Below are positions 1 through 5,664 of a stretch of DNA of 7,223 bases, piece by piece; within the stretch, counting starts at the first letter, position 1; each line of letters opens with the position of its first letter. The stretch comes from Lysobacterales bacterium (GTDB lineage: Bacteria; Pseudomonadota; Gammaproteobacteria; Xanthomonadales; SZUA-36): contig SHZL01000143.1 in the NCBI GenBank assembly GCA_009692275.1, forward strand, positions 1 to 7,223, written 5' to 3'. The position numbers and the translations under genes were made by a program. The notes under the pieces are model-generated. The model made no database searches. It saw only the letters and a program-made list of their open reading frames with translations, and was not told the origin of the DNA.

Positions 1-1
1 G

Positions 2-1498
2 ATCGGTGTCAATGCCGGTGATACGGATATCAACACGTTTACCCAGGAACTGCGACTGAGCCAGACCAAGGACTCGCTGGATTGGATGCTGGGAGCGTTT
101 TACTTCAGCGAGAGCGTTAACTACGATACTAACCTCGCGTACGATGTGGCGTTTCGCCCCTATGCCGATATTCTCTCGCGCGGTGGCGTGACCGCTTTGG
201 AACGACTCATGCAGGCGTTTGGCCTGCTGCCGCCCGGCCAGGTCTTTTTCAATGCCGGGCAGGGTACTAAGGAATACACCGGTCAGAACGATGACACGAT
301 TTCGTTGTTCGGCCAGGCCGACTGGCATTTCAACGACCAGTGGACTTTGACCGGCGGTCTTAACTACACCAAGGTTAAAAAGGAAGCCTTCACCAACCAG
401 TTGAATACGGACGTATTTTCGTCGGTTTCCATGCCGGCGGTGGGCTTTGCCCTTATCTTCTACCAGTTGACGGGCCTACCGCCGACCGGTCCGAACATTG
501 CGGCCAACCCGCAGGCAGCAGCGATTGCAGCCGGCCTGAGCGTGACTCCTTGTTCAGCTACTACCGGCCCGGCCTGTAACCCCTTGCTGGGTTTGCAGGC
601 CTTGCAATTCCTGCCGCCGTTTGTGGATTTCCCCAATTCGGTGGAGAACGGCAAGTCCAATGACAGCAAAGTCACCTGGACCGGCGTGCTGGCTTACCAG
701 CCAACTGCTAACATCAATCTTTATGCCCGCGCCGGCACCGGCTTCAAGGCGACCTCCTGGAACCTGAGCCGCGATTCGCGCCCGTTTGCCTACGATATTC
801 CACCCTTGCTACAGGCCGGGCTGGGCGTGCCTAACCTCAGGCCGGGCACCCGTTATGCGGGCCCCGAAACCGCCACGGTTTACGAACTTGGATTCAAAGG
901 CAACTGGCGCACAGCAGACCTGTACGTGGCCGTGTTTGATCAGCAGATCAAGGGATTCCAGTCCAATATCTTTATCGGCACCGGTTTTGTGCTGGCCAAT
1001 GCGGGCAAACAGTCCACCACCGGTCTTGAAATTGAAGGGGCGTGGCAGCCGGCCGATGCGTGGAAGCTGACTCTTGCCACCACCTTCCTGAACCCGAAAT
1101 ATGACTCCTTTGTGGGCGCTTCGGGCGTGAGCGGCCCGGTAGACCTGTCAGGTACAACTCCCGCTGGTATTCATAAAGTCACCATTGATACTTCGACCAC
1201 CTACTATTTTGACCTCGGCTCGACCGCATCTTTTGTTCGCGGCGAGTACACCTACGCGGACAAAATACAAGTCATCGAGAACGTGCCGGCGGAAGTTGCC
1301 TCGGCTAAAGTCAGCACCTTCAATGGCAGCCTGGGCTTTGGCTGGAACAATGGTCTTGAGCTGATTATCTGGGGACGGAACCTGTTCAACGATGAGTACC
1401 TGCTGTCGGCGTTTCCATCCGTCGCCCAGTCGGGAAGTTACAGCGGCTACCCCAACCAGCCACGCACGTTCGGCGTGACGCTAAGCTCAACGTTCTGA
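2..1498 (+). CDS. TonB-dependent outer-membrane receptor, C-terminal part (5' truncated)
   Basis: The reading frame is open from the first bases of the window and ends at TGA 1496-1498, giving about 498 residues of a protein normally 700-900 long. What remains is part of the 22-strand barrel. It shows alternating amphipathic strands (FTQELRLSQ and WMLGAFYFSE near the start), the FKATSWNLSRDSRP segment about halfway through (near nt 750-785), the NLFNDEYLLS segment typical of the last strands, and a terminal aromatic residue (GVTLSSTF), as needed for BAM-mediated insertion. Signal peptide, TonB box and plug are upstream and not visible. The family imports scarce ligands (siderophores, vitamins, sugars, metals) using TonB-ExbBD energy. 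The substrate cannot be told from this fragment. A long Pro/Ala-rich loop with a Cys pair lies around nt 430-650. The ATG at 86 is internal, because barrel sequence continues upstream of it. A GC-rich hairpin follows the stop. Confidence 0.93.
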   Translation: MGVNAGDTDINTFTQELRLSQTKDSLDWMLGAFYFSESVNYDTNLAYDVAFRPYADILSRGGVTALERLMQAFGLLPPGQVFFNAGQGTKEYTGQNDDTISLFGQADWHFNDQWTLTGGLNYTKVKKEAFTNQLNTDVFSSVSMPAVGFALIFYQLTGLPPTGPNIAANPQAAAIAAGLSVTPCSATTGPACNPLLGLQALQFLPPFVDFPNSVENGKSNDSKVTWTGVLAYQPTANINLYARAGTGFKATSWNLSRDSRPFAYDIPPLLQAGLGVPNLRPGTRYAGPETATVYELGFKGNWRTADLYVAVFDQQIKGFQSNIFIGTGFVLANAGKQSTTGLEIEGAWQPADAWKLTLATTFLNPKYDSFVGASGVSGPVDLSGTTPAGIHKVTIDTSTTYYFDLGSTASFVRGEYTYADKIQVIENVPAEVASAKVSTFNGSLGFGWNNGLELIIWGRNLFNDEYLLSAFPSVAQSGSYSGYPNQPRTFGVTLSSTF

Positions 1499-1533
1499 CC
1501 GTCACGCGTTTCGTACACGACGGAAATTGCACG

Positions 1534-1561
1534 GACCCGGCCGGCGAACGCTGGCCGGGTC
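1534..1561 (+). terminator. GC-rich hairpin after the receptor gene, terminator-like but without a U-tract
   Basis: GACCCGGCC (1534-1542) is perfectly complementary to GGCCGGGTC (1553-1561). Three more inner pairs (one G-U) close a GAAC tetraloop, making a 12-bp stem 35 bases after the receptor stop. No T-run follows, so it is not a canonical intrinsic terminator. It may protect an mRNA 3' end, cause a pause, or act on the next gene, whose ATG is 16 bases downstream. The structure is read directly; the role is inferred. Confidence 0.5.
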
Positions 1562-1573
1562 AGCCCGGCTGAC
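1559..1573. promoter_or_regulatory. Perfect 15-bp palindrome just upstream of the hydrolase start
   Basis: GTCAGCCCGGCTGAC is a perfect inverted repeat of two 7-base arms around one central C, ending 4 bases before the ATG at 1578. It shares three bases with the right arm of the preceding hairpin. It could be a regulator binding site covering the start region or part of alternative RNA folding. No known operator is recognised. Confidence 0.3.
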
Positions 1574-1577
1574 ACAC

Positions 1578-2549
1578 ATGTTGCGCAGATTCCTTGGTTT
1601 TTTTCTCGCCTTGCTTGTGATGTCCGCGGTGTACTTGTTGGTGACCGCACCCGCGAAACTGGTTAACGAGGCGCAATCACCGGAAATCACAGGTGAACTG
1701 ACCGAATGGCTAGAGCGCAACGAGCGCGGCATCAGCGCGCACCGGGCGTTGATTCCCGGTACTGAAAAGCGCATTCGCTGGTTCCAGGACCGGAAAGACT
1801 CAAGAACGCCCTACTCCCTGGTTTACCTCCACGGCTTCTCCGCCACCCGTCAGGAAATCGCCCCGGTCGGCGAACAGCTTGCCGACGCATTGGGAGCAAA
1901 CCTGTTCGAGACCCGCCTGGCCGGGCATGGTTTGCAGCAGCACGCGTTGCAGGGCGTCCGCGCCGAAGACTGGCTGGACGATGCAGCCGAAGCATTGGCC
2001 GTTGGGGCGGCAATCGGCGACCGGATCATCCTTATGGGCACCTCGAACGGTGCAACCCTGGCCATGGCGATGGCAGGTCATCCTGCTTTTGCACAGGTCA
2101 GCACGATCATCCTGATGTCGCCGAACTTTGGCCCCAAGGATGCCTCCGCCGAGTTCCTGACCTGGCCCGGCGGCCCACAACTTGCTTACTTTGTGGTTGG
2201 TGAAACCCGAACGTGGACTGCGTTTAATGATTTGCAGGCGCGGTACTGGTCCACAACGTACCCGATGAGCGCGGTGGTGGAAATGATGCGCCTGGTCGAC
2301 TACGTGCGCACCAGGCTGCCGCTGCGGCTGGAACAGGATTTACTGGTTTTTTATTCACCGGCGGATACCGTTGTCGAGACCGGCAGGACTGTTGCGGCCT
2401 ACGGGGAAATCAACAGCCCGCACAAGCAGCTGGTCGTTATCCCCTCTTCTTCCGATCCGAGCAACCACGTCATCGCAGGCAACATCATGTCACCGGAAAA
2501 CAATTCAGCTGTTGTTGAAGCCATCATCCAGTTCGTCACTAGTAGGTAA
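1578..2549 (+). CDS. Membrane-anchored alpha/beta hydrolase (esterase/lipase-like)
   Basis: The 323-residue protein starts with a hydrophobic segment after MLRR (residues 5-24), read as a signal anchor or uncleaved signal peptide, so the catalytic domain is probably periplasmic. The alpha/beta-hydrolase order is complete: strand plus oxyanion HG (LVYLHGFS, H85-G86), nucleophile elbow GTSNG with Ser156, Asp263 in FYSPADTVV, and His297 in SNHVIAG. This agrees with serine esterases, lipases or the S33-like group. Substrate is unknown. The chosen ATG puts the hydrophobic stretch at the N terminus; the frame extends 17 codons upstream to a TTG at 1527, but that extension runs through the hairpin and is not hydrophobic. 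No clear Shine-Dalgarno precedes 1578. It may be co-transcribed with the receptor if the hairpin is read through; nothing ties it to metal efflux. Fold assignment is firm, function is not. Confidence 0.9.
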   Translation: MLRRFLGFFLALLVMSAVYLLVTAPAKLVNEAQSPEITGELTEWLERNERGISAHRALIPGTEKRIRWFQDRKDSRTPYSLVYLHGFSATRQEIAPVGEQLADALGANLFETRLAGHGLQQHALQGVRAEDWLDDAAEALAVGAAIGDRIILMGTSNGATLAMAMAGHPAFAQVSTIILMSPNFGPKDASAEFLTWPGGPQLAYFVVGETRTWTAFNDLQARYWSTTYPMSAVVEMMRLVDYVRTRLPLRLEQDLLVFYSPADTVVETGRTVAAYGEINSPHKQLVVIPSSSDPSNHVIAGNIMSPENNSAVVEAIIQFVTSR

Positions 2550-2596
2550 TCAGATGCAGCTTATTGAATAGTGAACTCTGTCCGGCCGCACCTGCT

Positions 2597-2610
2597 GCTA
2601 CGGGCTGTAC
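2597..2610 (+). promoter_or_regulatory. Possible degenerate half-site of a MerR/CadR-type operator
   Basis: GCTACGGGCTGTAC resembles the right half of Zn/Cd/Pb-responsive MerR-family operators (of the kind GCTACAGGGTGTGC, from memory). The expected left half and a matching -35 element at 19-20 bp spacing are not found, so this may be chance or a decayed site. Confidence 0.15.
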
Positions 2611-2627
2611 CCAATGTTGGCACTGTG

Positions 2628-2656
2628 TGGTCAGTCATAAGCAGATACGGTATCAT
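2628..2656 (+). promoter_or_regulatory. Candidate sigma70-like promoter for the small membrane gene / czc operon
   Basis: TGGTCA (2628-2633, 4 of 6 matches to the -35 consensus) and TATCAT (2651-2656, 5 of 6 to the -10) are separated by 17 bp. Transcription would start about at 2662-2664, that is, at the ATG 2663 itself. This is the only recognisable promoter pair I see in the 113-bp gap before the metal-efflux genes. It is a weak consensus match with no experimental support. Confidence 0.25.
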
Positions 2657-2662
2657 CCCTTC

Positions 2663-3019
2663 ATGCGTCCCGAGTGGCCCAAATTGATGGCATTCCTTTG
2701 CTTCTGTCTGCTGGCAATGCAGGTAAGCGGCTTGCATATGCACGCCAGCCTGGAAGGAAACGCGGACGTGTACGCAACACATGTTCACGCAACAGATCTC
2801 GATGATAACGATCATCTACGGGACAGCGATGTTTCCTTTTTCGATGCCTTTACCCGGTGGATAAAGCCGATACTTTTCCTTTTCTTGTTCGTCGCCGCGA
2901 TTTTTACCTTGGTGATCTGCAATAGGCAGGCCTGGGTACCGAGCACAAAGTCATTCCGCCCCTGTCGACATGCTCGCTGGCGCCCGCCGCTTCGCGGACC
3001 TCCCTGCTTCCTTTCCTGA
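2663..3019 (+). CDS. Small two-helix membrane protein with His-x-His pairs upstream of czcC
   Basis: The predicted protein has 118 residues. It has a hydrophobic N-terminal helix (about 8-23, LMAFLCFCLLAMQVSG), a loop of about 45 residues rich in His and Asp (H25-x-H27, H40-x-H42, DLDDNDH ending at H51), a second helix (about 69-86, PILFLFLFVAAIFTLVI) and an Arg/Pro-rich tail (CRHARWRPPLRGPP). The positive-inside rule places the tail in the cytoplasm and the His/Asp loop in the periplasm. It sits directly before czcC, where Cupriavidus has the small gene czcI. I recall similar unnamed proteins at such loci, but no homology is shown here. Metal binding or a regulatory or accessory role is inference. 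The frame is open back to TTG 2564, but ATG 2663 puts the helix at the N terminus. No Shine-Dalgarno is visible; ATG 2687 is an alternative start. Confidence 0.72.
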   Translation: MRPEWPKLMAFLCFCLLAMQVSGLHMHASLEGNADVYATHVHATDLDDNDHLRDSDVSFFDAFTRWIKPILFLFLFVAAIFTLVICNRQAWVPSTKSFRPCRHARWRPPLRGPPCFLS

Positions 3020-3036
3020 TTCCAATTCCTTAGGTT

Positions 3037-3061
3037 CATGAGCGGCTGAGAGCTGCTCGTG
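3037..3061 (+). other. 11-bp hairpin in the gap before czcC
   Basis: CATGAGCGGCT (3037-3047) pairs along its full length with AGCTGCTCGTG (3051-3061), with two G-T wobbles, around a GAG triloop. It begins 18 bases after the small gene's stop. No T-run follows. A second, bulged stem (ATTG 3085-3088 and CGC 3091-3093 with GCG 3100-3102 and CAAT 3103-3106) lies just before the czcC ribosome site. The pair could set the expression ratio of czcC to the upstream gene; role is inferred. Confidence 0.4.
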
Positions 3062-3121
3062 TTCCAAACTGCATTCAATGAACTATTGGGCGCTTTATGG
3101 CGCAATGGGAAACAAATTTAC

Positions 3122-4402
3122 ATGTGGAGCTCCATAACTCGTTGCGCGAACGTTTACGCTCTATTGCTAGCCGCATGTGCCAGTATTCATGCCGCACCGG
3201 CCCTGTCGGCAGAAGGCAAATCCATCACGCTTGATGAAGCAATCGACAAGACGCTCGAAAGAAACCCCCGACTGCTGGCATTTGGGTATCAACTCAACGT
3301 CAAACGCGGCCGCGTGCAGCAAGCCGGCCTCCCGCCTAACCCTGAGCTATTCGTAACCGTCGAAGATGCGCTTGGAACCGGGGAATACAGGGGGTTCAGT
3401 AGCTCGGAAACCACGGTGAGCCTCGGCTGGGCATTTGAGCGCGCCGTTCGTGAAAGCCGTATCAATGCTGCGCAAGCCGGCGAATCATTGACCGCAGCTG
3501 ACATCGAGATTCTGCGCATCGACATCGCAGCCGAGACCGCTCTCAGATTCTTGACTCTGCTGGCCAACCAGGCACGTGCTGTAACCATGAAGGAAGGGGT
3601 TGATTTGGCGGAGCTGACCATCAAGGCGGTGGAGCGGCGCGTTGAGGCGGGGCGTTCCCCGCAAGCGGACTTGGCCCGGGCGCAGACGGAACTCGCATTT
3701 GCGGTCCTGGCACAAGAGGACATCAGGCACGAAATTCGGGCTGCCCGCCACCGCCTTGCTGCACAGTGGGGCACAACAGAACCTGATTTTGAAGAAGTTT
3801 CGGGCAATCCCTACAGCCTTCCCTCAACCTTGCCGCTTGAAGAACTGAAACTGCAAGCAGAGCAGAACCCACAAATGAAGCGATACCTGACAAAGCAGCG
3901 TCTGGATGAGGCGGAATTGCGCCTGGCTGAAGCGCAACGGAAACCGGGTTGGAGGGGCGTGGTTGGCGTGCGGAGGTATGCAAGCACTGATGATTTCGCA
4001 TTGGTTACCGGGGCCACGATTCCGTTGCCATTGCGTAACCACAACCAGGGCAACATAGCTGAAGCGCACGCCGTGGCTGAGCAGACCGTGGCAGAAATGG
4101 CGGCAGCGAAAGTACACATTGAAACTACCCTGTACGTATTCTACGAAGCGCTGCAACACAGCCTGCACCGTGCCAACACGCTGAGCAATGAGGTCCTGCC
4201 TCGTCTTGAGTCTGCGTTGGCCGAAACCCAGGCCGCTTACGAACTGGGCCGCTACAGTTATTTTGATTGGCGAGCCGTGCAGGCAGATCTCATCGAGGCT
4301 CAGAATGCGTTGATCGACGCAAGTGTAGATGCGCACAGAAATATCATTGAAATTGAACGTCTAACCGGCATCCGCGTTGCCCAAACGGGGATTGCACAAT
4401 GA
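3122..4402 (+). CDS. czcC: CzcC-type outer-membrane efflux channel (TolC family)
   Basis: The 426-residue protein is a typical length for the family. It has a Sec signal peptide (hydrophobic core NVYALLLAACASIHA, cleavage likely in the A-rich stretch before EGKSITLDEA). Two OEP repeats follow: the first holds LERNPRLLAFGYQ and GLPPNPEL (residues 69-76), then VERRVEAGRSPQADLARAQ (170-188); the second holds GVRRY (282-286), IPLPLRNHNQGNI (300-312) and YELGRYSYFDW (373-383). The SPQADLARAQTEL and SYFDWRAVQADLIEAQ segments are the paired internal repeats of TolC-like proteins. The trimer would form the outer-membrane exit duct for the CzcBA pump. The start is ATG 3122, with TGGGA at 3106-3110 as ribosome site. 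The frame is open to a GTG at 3059, which would bury the signal peptide behind 21 polar residues. The stop overlaps the czcB ATG. The family is firm; metal specificity is inferred from the neighbours. Confidence 0.93.
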   Translation: MWSSITRCANVYALLLAACASIHAAPALSAEGKSITLDEAIDKTLERNPRLLAFGYQLNVKRGRVQQAGLPPNPELFVTVEDALGTGEYRGFSSSETTVSLGWAFERAVRESRINAAQAGESLTAADIEILRIDIAAETALRFLTLLANQARAVTMKEGVDLAELTIKAVERRVEAGRSPQADLARAQTELAFAVLAQEDIRHEIRAARHRLAAQWGTTEPDFEEVSGNPYSLPSTLPLEELKLQAEQNPQMKRYLTKQRLDEAELRLAEAQRKPGWRGVVGVRRYASTDDFALVTGATIPLPLRNHNQGNIAEAHAVAEQTVAEMAAAKVHIETTLYVFYEALQHSLHRANTLSNEVLPRLESALAETQAAYELGRYSYFDWRAVQADLIEAQNALIDASVDAHRNIIEIERLTGIRVAQTGIAQ

Positions 4403-5655
4403 GGCTGAACATGTCTACAACCAATCGTTTTCTGTTTTTGGGTGTTCTTGGCGCACTGCTGGGTGCATGCAATTTTGGGGACTCCGGCTCCCCGTCATCT
4501 GCGCCGGATCATGGCGAACAGGCCGCAGATCCTGAGCGCGGCCCGCATGGTGGCCGTCTGCTGACAGACGGCGACTTTGCCCTGGAACTGGCTATTTTTG
4601 AAACCGGGGTGCCACCCGAATTCCGTGCCTGGGCTACTTCCGCCGGCCAGCCCATTGATCCACAGGATGTGAGCCTGGAGGTGCGACTGACCCGCCTGGG
4701 CAACCGCGTCGATAGAATCAAATTCCAGCCACAGGATGACTTCCTGCGCGGTGACCAGGTCGTTTATGAGCCACATTCTTTCGTTGTCTCGATTGACGCG
4801 CGGGCGAGCGGAACATCCCATCGATGGGAATACGAGAACTTTGAAGGCCGCACGCAAATTGATGCGGTGGTGGCCGAAGCTGCAGGCCTGGAAACCGAAA
4901 TTGCCGGTCCTGCCGAAATTCACGAAAAGATAGAGGTGTACGGCCGCATCGAACCGAACGCTGAGCGCGTCAGCACGGTTACCGCGCGGTTTGAGGGAAT
5001 GATCCAGTCCGTCCACGCGTCTTTGGGAGAGGCAGTGACGGCCGGTCAGCCGCTGCTCACTGTTGAGAGCGACGAGAGCCTCAAGCCTTACCAGATAAAA
5101 GCCCCGATCAGCGGCACGATCACCGAGCGAAACGCCAATGCCGGTGAGCCCACGGCAGGACGACGCCTGTTCACTATTATCGACCCATCAAACGTGTGGG
5201 TAAAGCTGGCGATCTTTCCCTCCGCCCTCCGGCAGGTTCAAGTTGGTGCGCCCGTTACCCTATTCCCGGCAAGCGGTGGAAGCGCCGTCACCGGCGCCAT
5301 TGACCACATGAATATTGTTGCCGATAGCAACCAGTCGGTGATGGCCAGGGTGGTACTGGAAAACGCGGCACGCCAGTTTTTTCCCGGATCGTATATCCGG
5401 GCCCAAATTCAGGTCGCAGCGTACGGTGTTCCGCTGGCCGTCAAACGTGAAGCCTTGCAGGCTTTCCGCGACTTCACGGTGGTGTACGCGCAAATTGGCG
5501 ATGAATACGAAGTGCGCATGCTGGACCTGGGCAGGCAGGATGATGAATGGATCGAGGTGCTTGGGGGGCTCGATCCTGGCACACGTTATGTGACGACCAA
5601 CAGTTATCTCGTTAAGGCCGACATCGAGAAGTCTGGCGCATCGCACGATCATTAA
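4399..5655 (+). CDS. czcB: CzcB-type periplasmic adaptor lipoprotein of heavy-metal RND efflux
   Basis: This is a 418-residue membrane fusion protein. A short signal ends in the lipobox LGAC (Cys24), so the mature protein should be lipid-anchored. Residues about 46-152 (from GPHGGRLL to WEYENFEGRTQID) form the extra N-terminal domain seen in heavy-metal adaptors. The split barrel-sandwich hybrid covers about 190-262 (ARFEGMIQSVHASLGEAV and APISGTITERNANAGE); an alpha-helical hairpin is essentially absent between its halves. A beta-barrel (265-340) and membrane-proximal domain (345-410) follow. The C terminus is SHDH. The protein joins the CzcA trimer to the CzcC channel. There is no long His-rich stretch. 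The ATG overlaps the czcC stop (ATGA), suggesting translational coupling. ATG 4411, with GAGG six bases upstream, is an equally good start giving 414 residues with the lipobox Cys at 20. Family assignment is firm, exact start is not. Confidence 0.93.
   Translation: MRLNMSTTNRFLFLGVLGALLGACNFGDSGSPSSAPDHGEQAADPERGPHGGRLLTDGDFALELAIFETGVPPEFRAWATSAGQPIDPQDVSLEVRLTRLGNRVDRIKFQPQDDFLRGDQVVYEPHSFVVSIDARASGTSHRWEYENFEGRTQIDAVVAEAAGLETEIAGPAEIHEKIEVYGRIEPNAERVSTVTARFEGMIQSVHASLGEAVTAGQPLLTVESDESLKPYQIKAPISGTITERNANAGEPTAGRRLFTIIDPSNVWVKLAIFPSALRQVQVGAPVTLFPASGGSAVTGAIDHMNIVADSNQSVMARVVLENAARQFFPGSYIRAQIQVAAYGVPLAVKREALQAFRDFTVVYAQIGDEYEVRMLDLGRQDDEWIEVLGGLDPGTRYVTTNSYLVKADIEKSGASHDH
4401..4404 (+). 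promoter_or_regulatory. Shine-Dalgarno GAGG favouring the second czcB start codon
   Basis: GAGG lies six bases before ATG 4411, an ideal spacing, and overlaps the czcC stop codon. The upstream ATG 4399 has only GGGG (4387-4390) eight bases before it. Either codon yields a functional lipoprotein signal. Confidence 0.4.
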
Positions 5656-5664
5656 GGGCACATC

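Noticed and set aside
786..1070. 94-codon + strand frame inside the receptor gene
   Set aside because: It is an out-of-frame shadow of strongly supported barrel sequence.
1527..1577. TTG 1527 as the start of the hydrolase
   Set aside because: The extra 17 residues are encoded by the hairpin and palindrome region and would displace the hydrophobic anchor from the N terminus; ATG 1578 is better.
2564..2662. TTG 2564 as the start of the small membrane protein
   Set aside because: The added 33 residues resemble no domain and spoil the N-terminal helix; they also overlap the best promoter candidate.
2550..2662. Intrinsic terminator for the hydrolase gene
   Set aside because: No stem followed by a T-run is present in the gap; only short chance repeats such as CGGCCG are seen.
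3059..3121. GTG 3059 as the start of czcC
   Set aside because: It would place 21 residues before a clear Sec signal peptide and lies inside a hairpin; ATG 3122 has a plausible ribosome site.
3289..5016. Minus-strand frames of 170-173 codons across czcC and czcB (3289-3807, 3824-4336, 4495-5016)
   Set aside because: All are shadows of well-supported + strand genes; their products are low in recognisable motifs.
5563..5568. Run of six G in czcB as a possible phase-variation tract
   Set aside because: The run is short and the frame is intact through a conserved LGGLDPG-type segment; six G is common in GC-rich genes.
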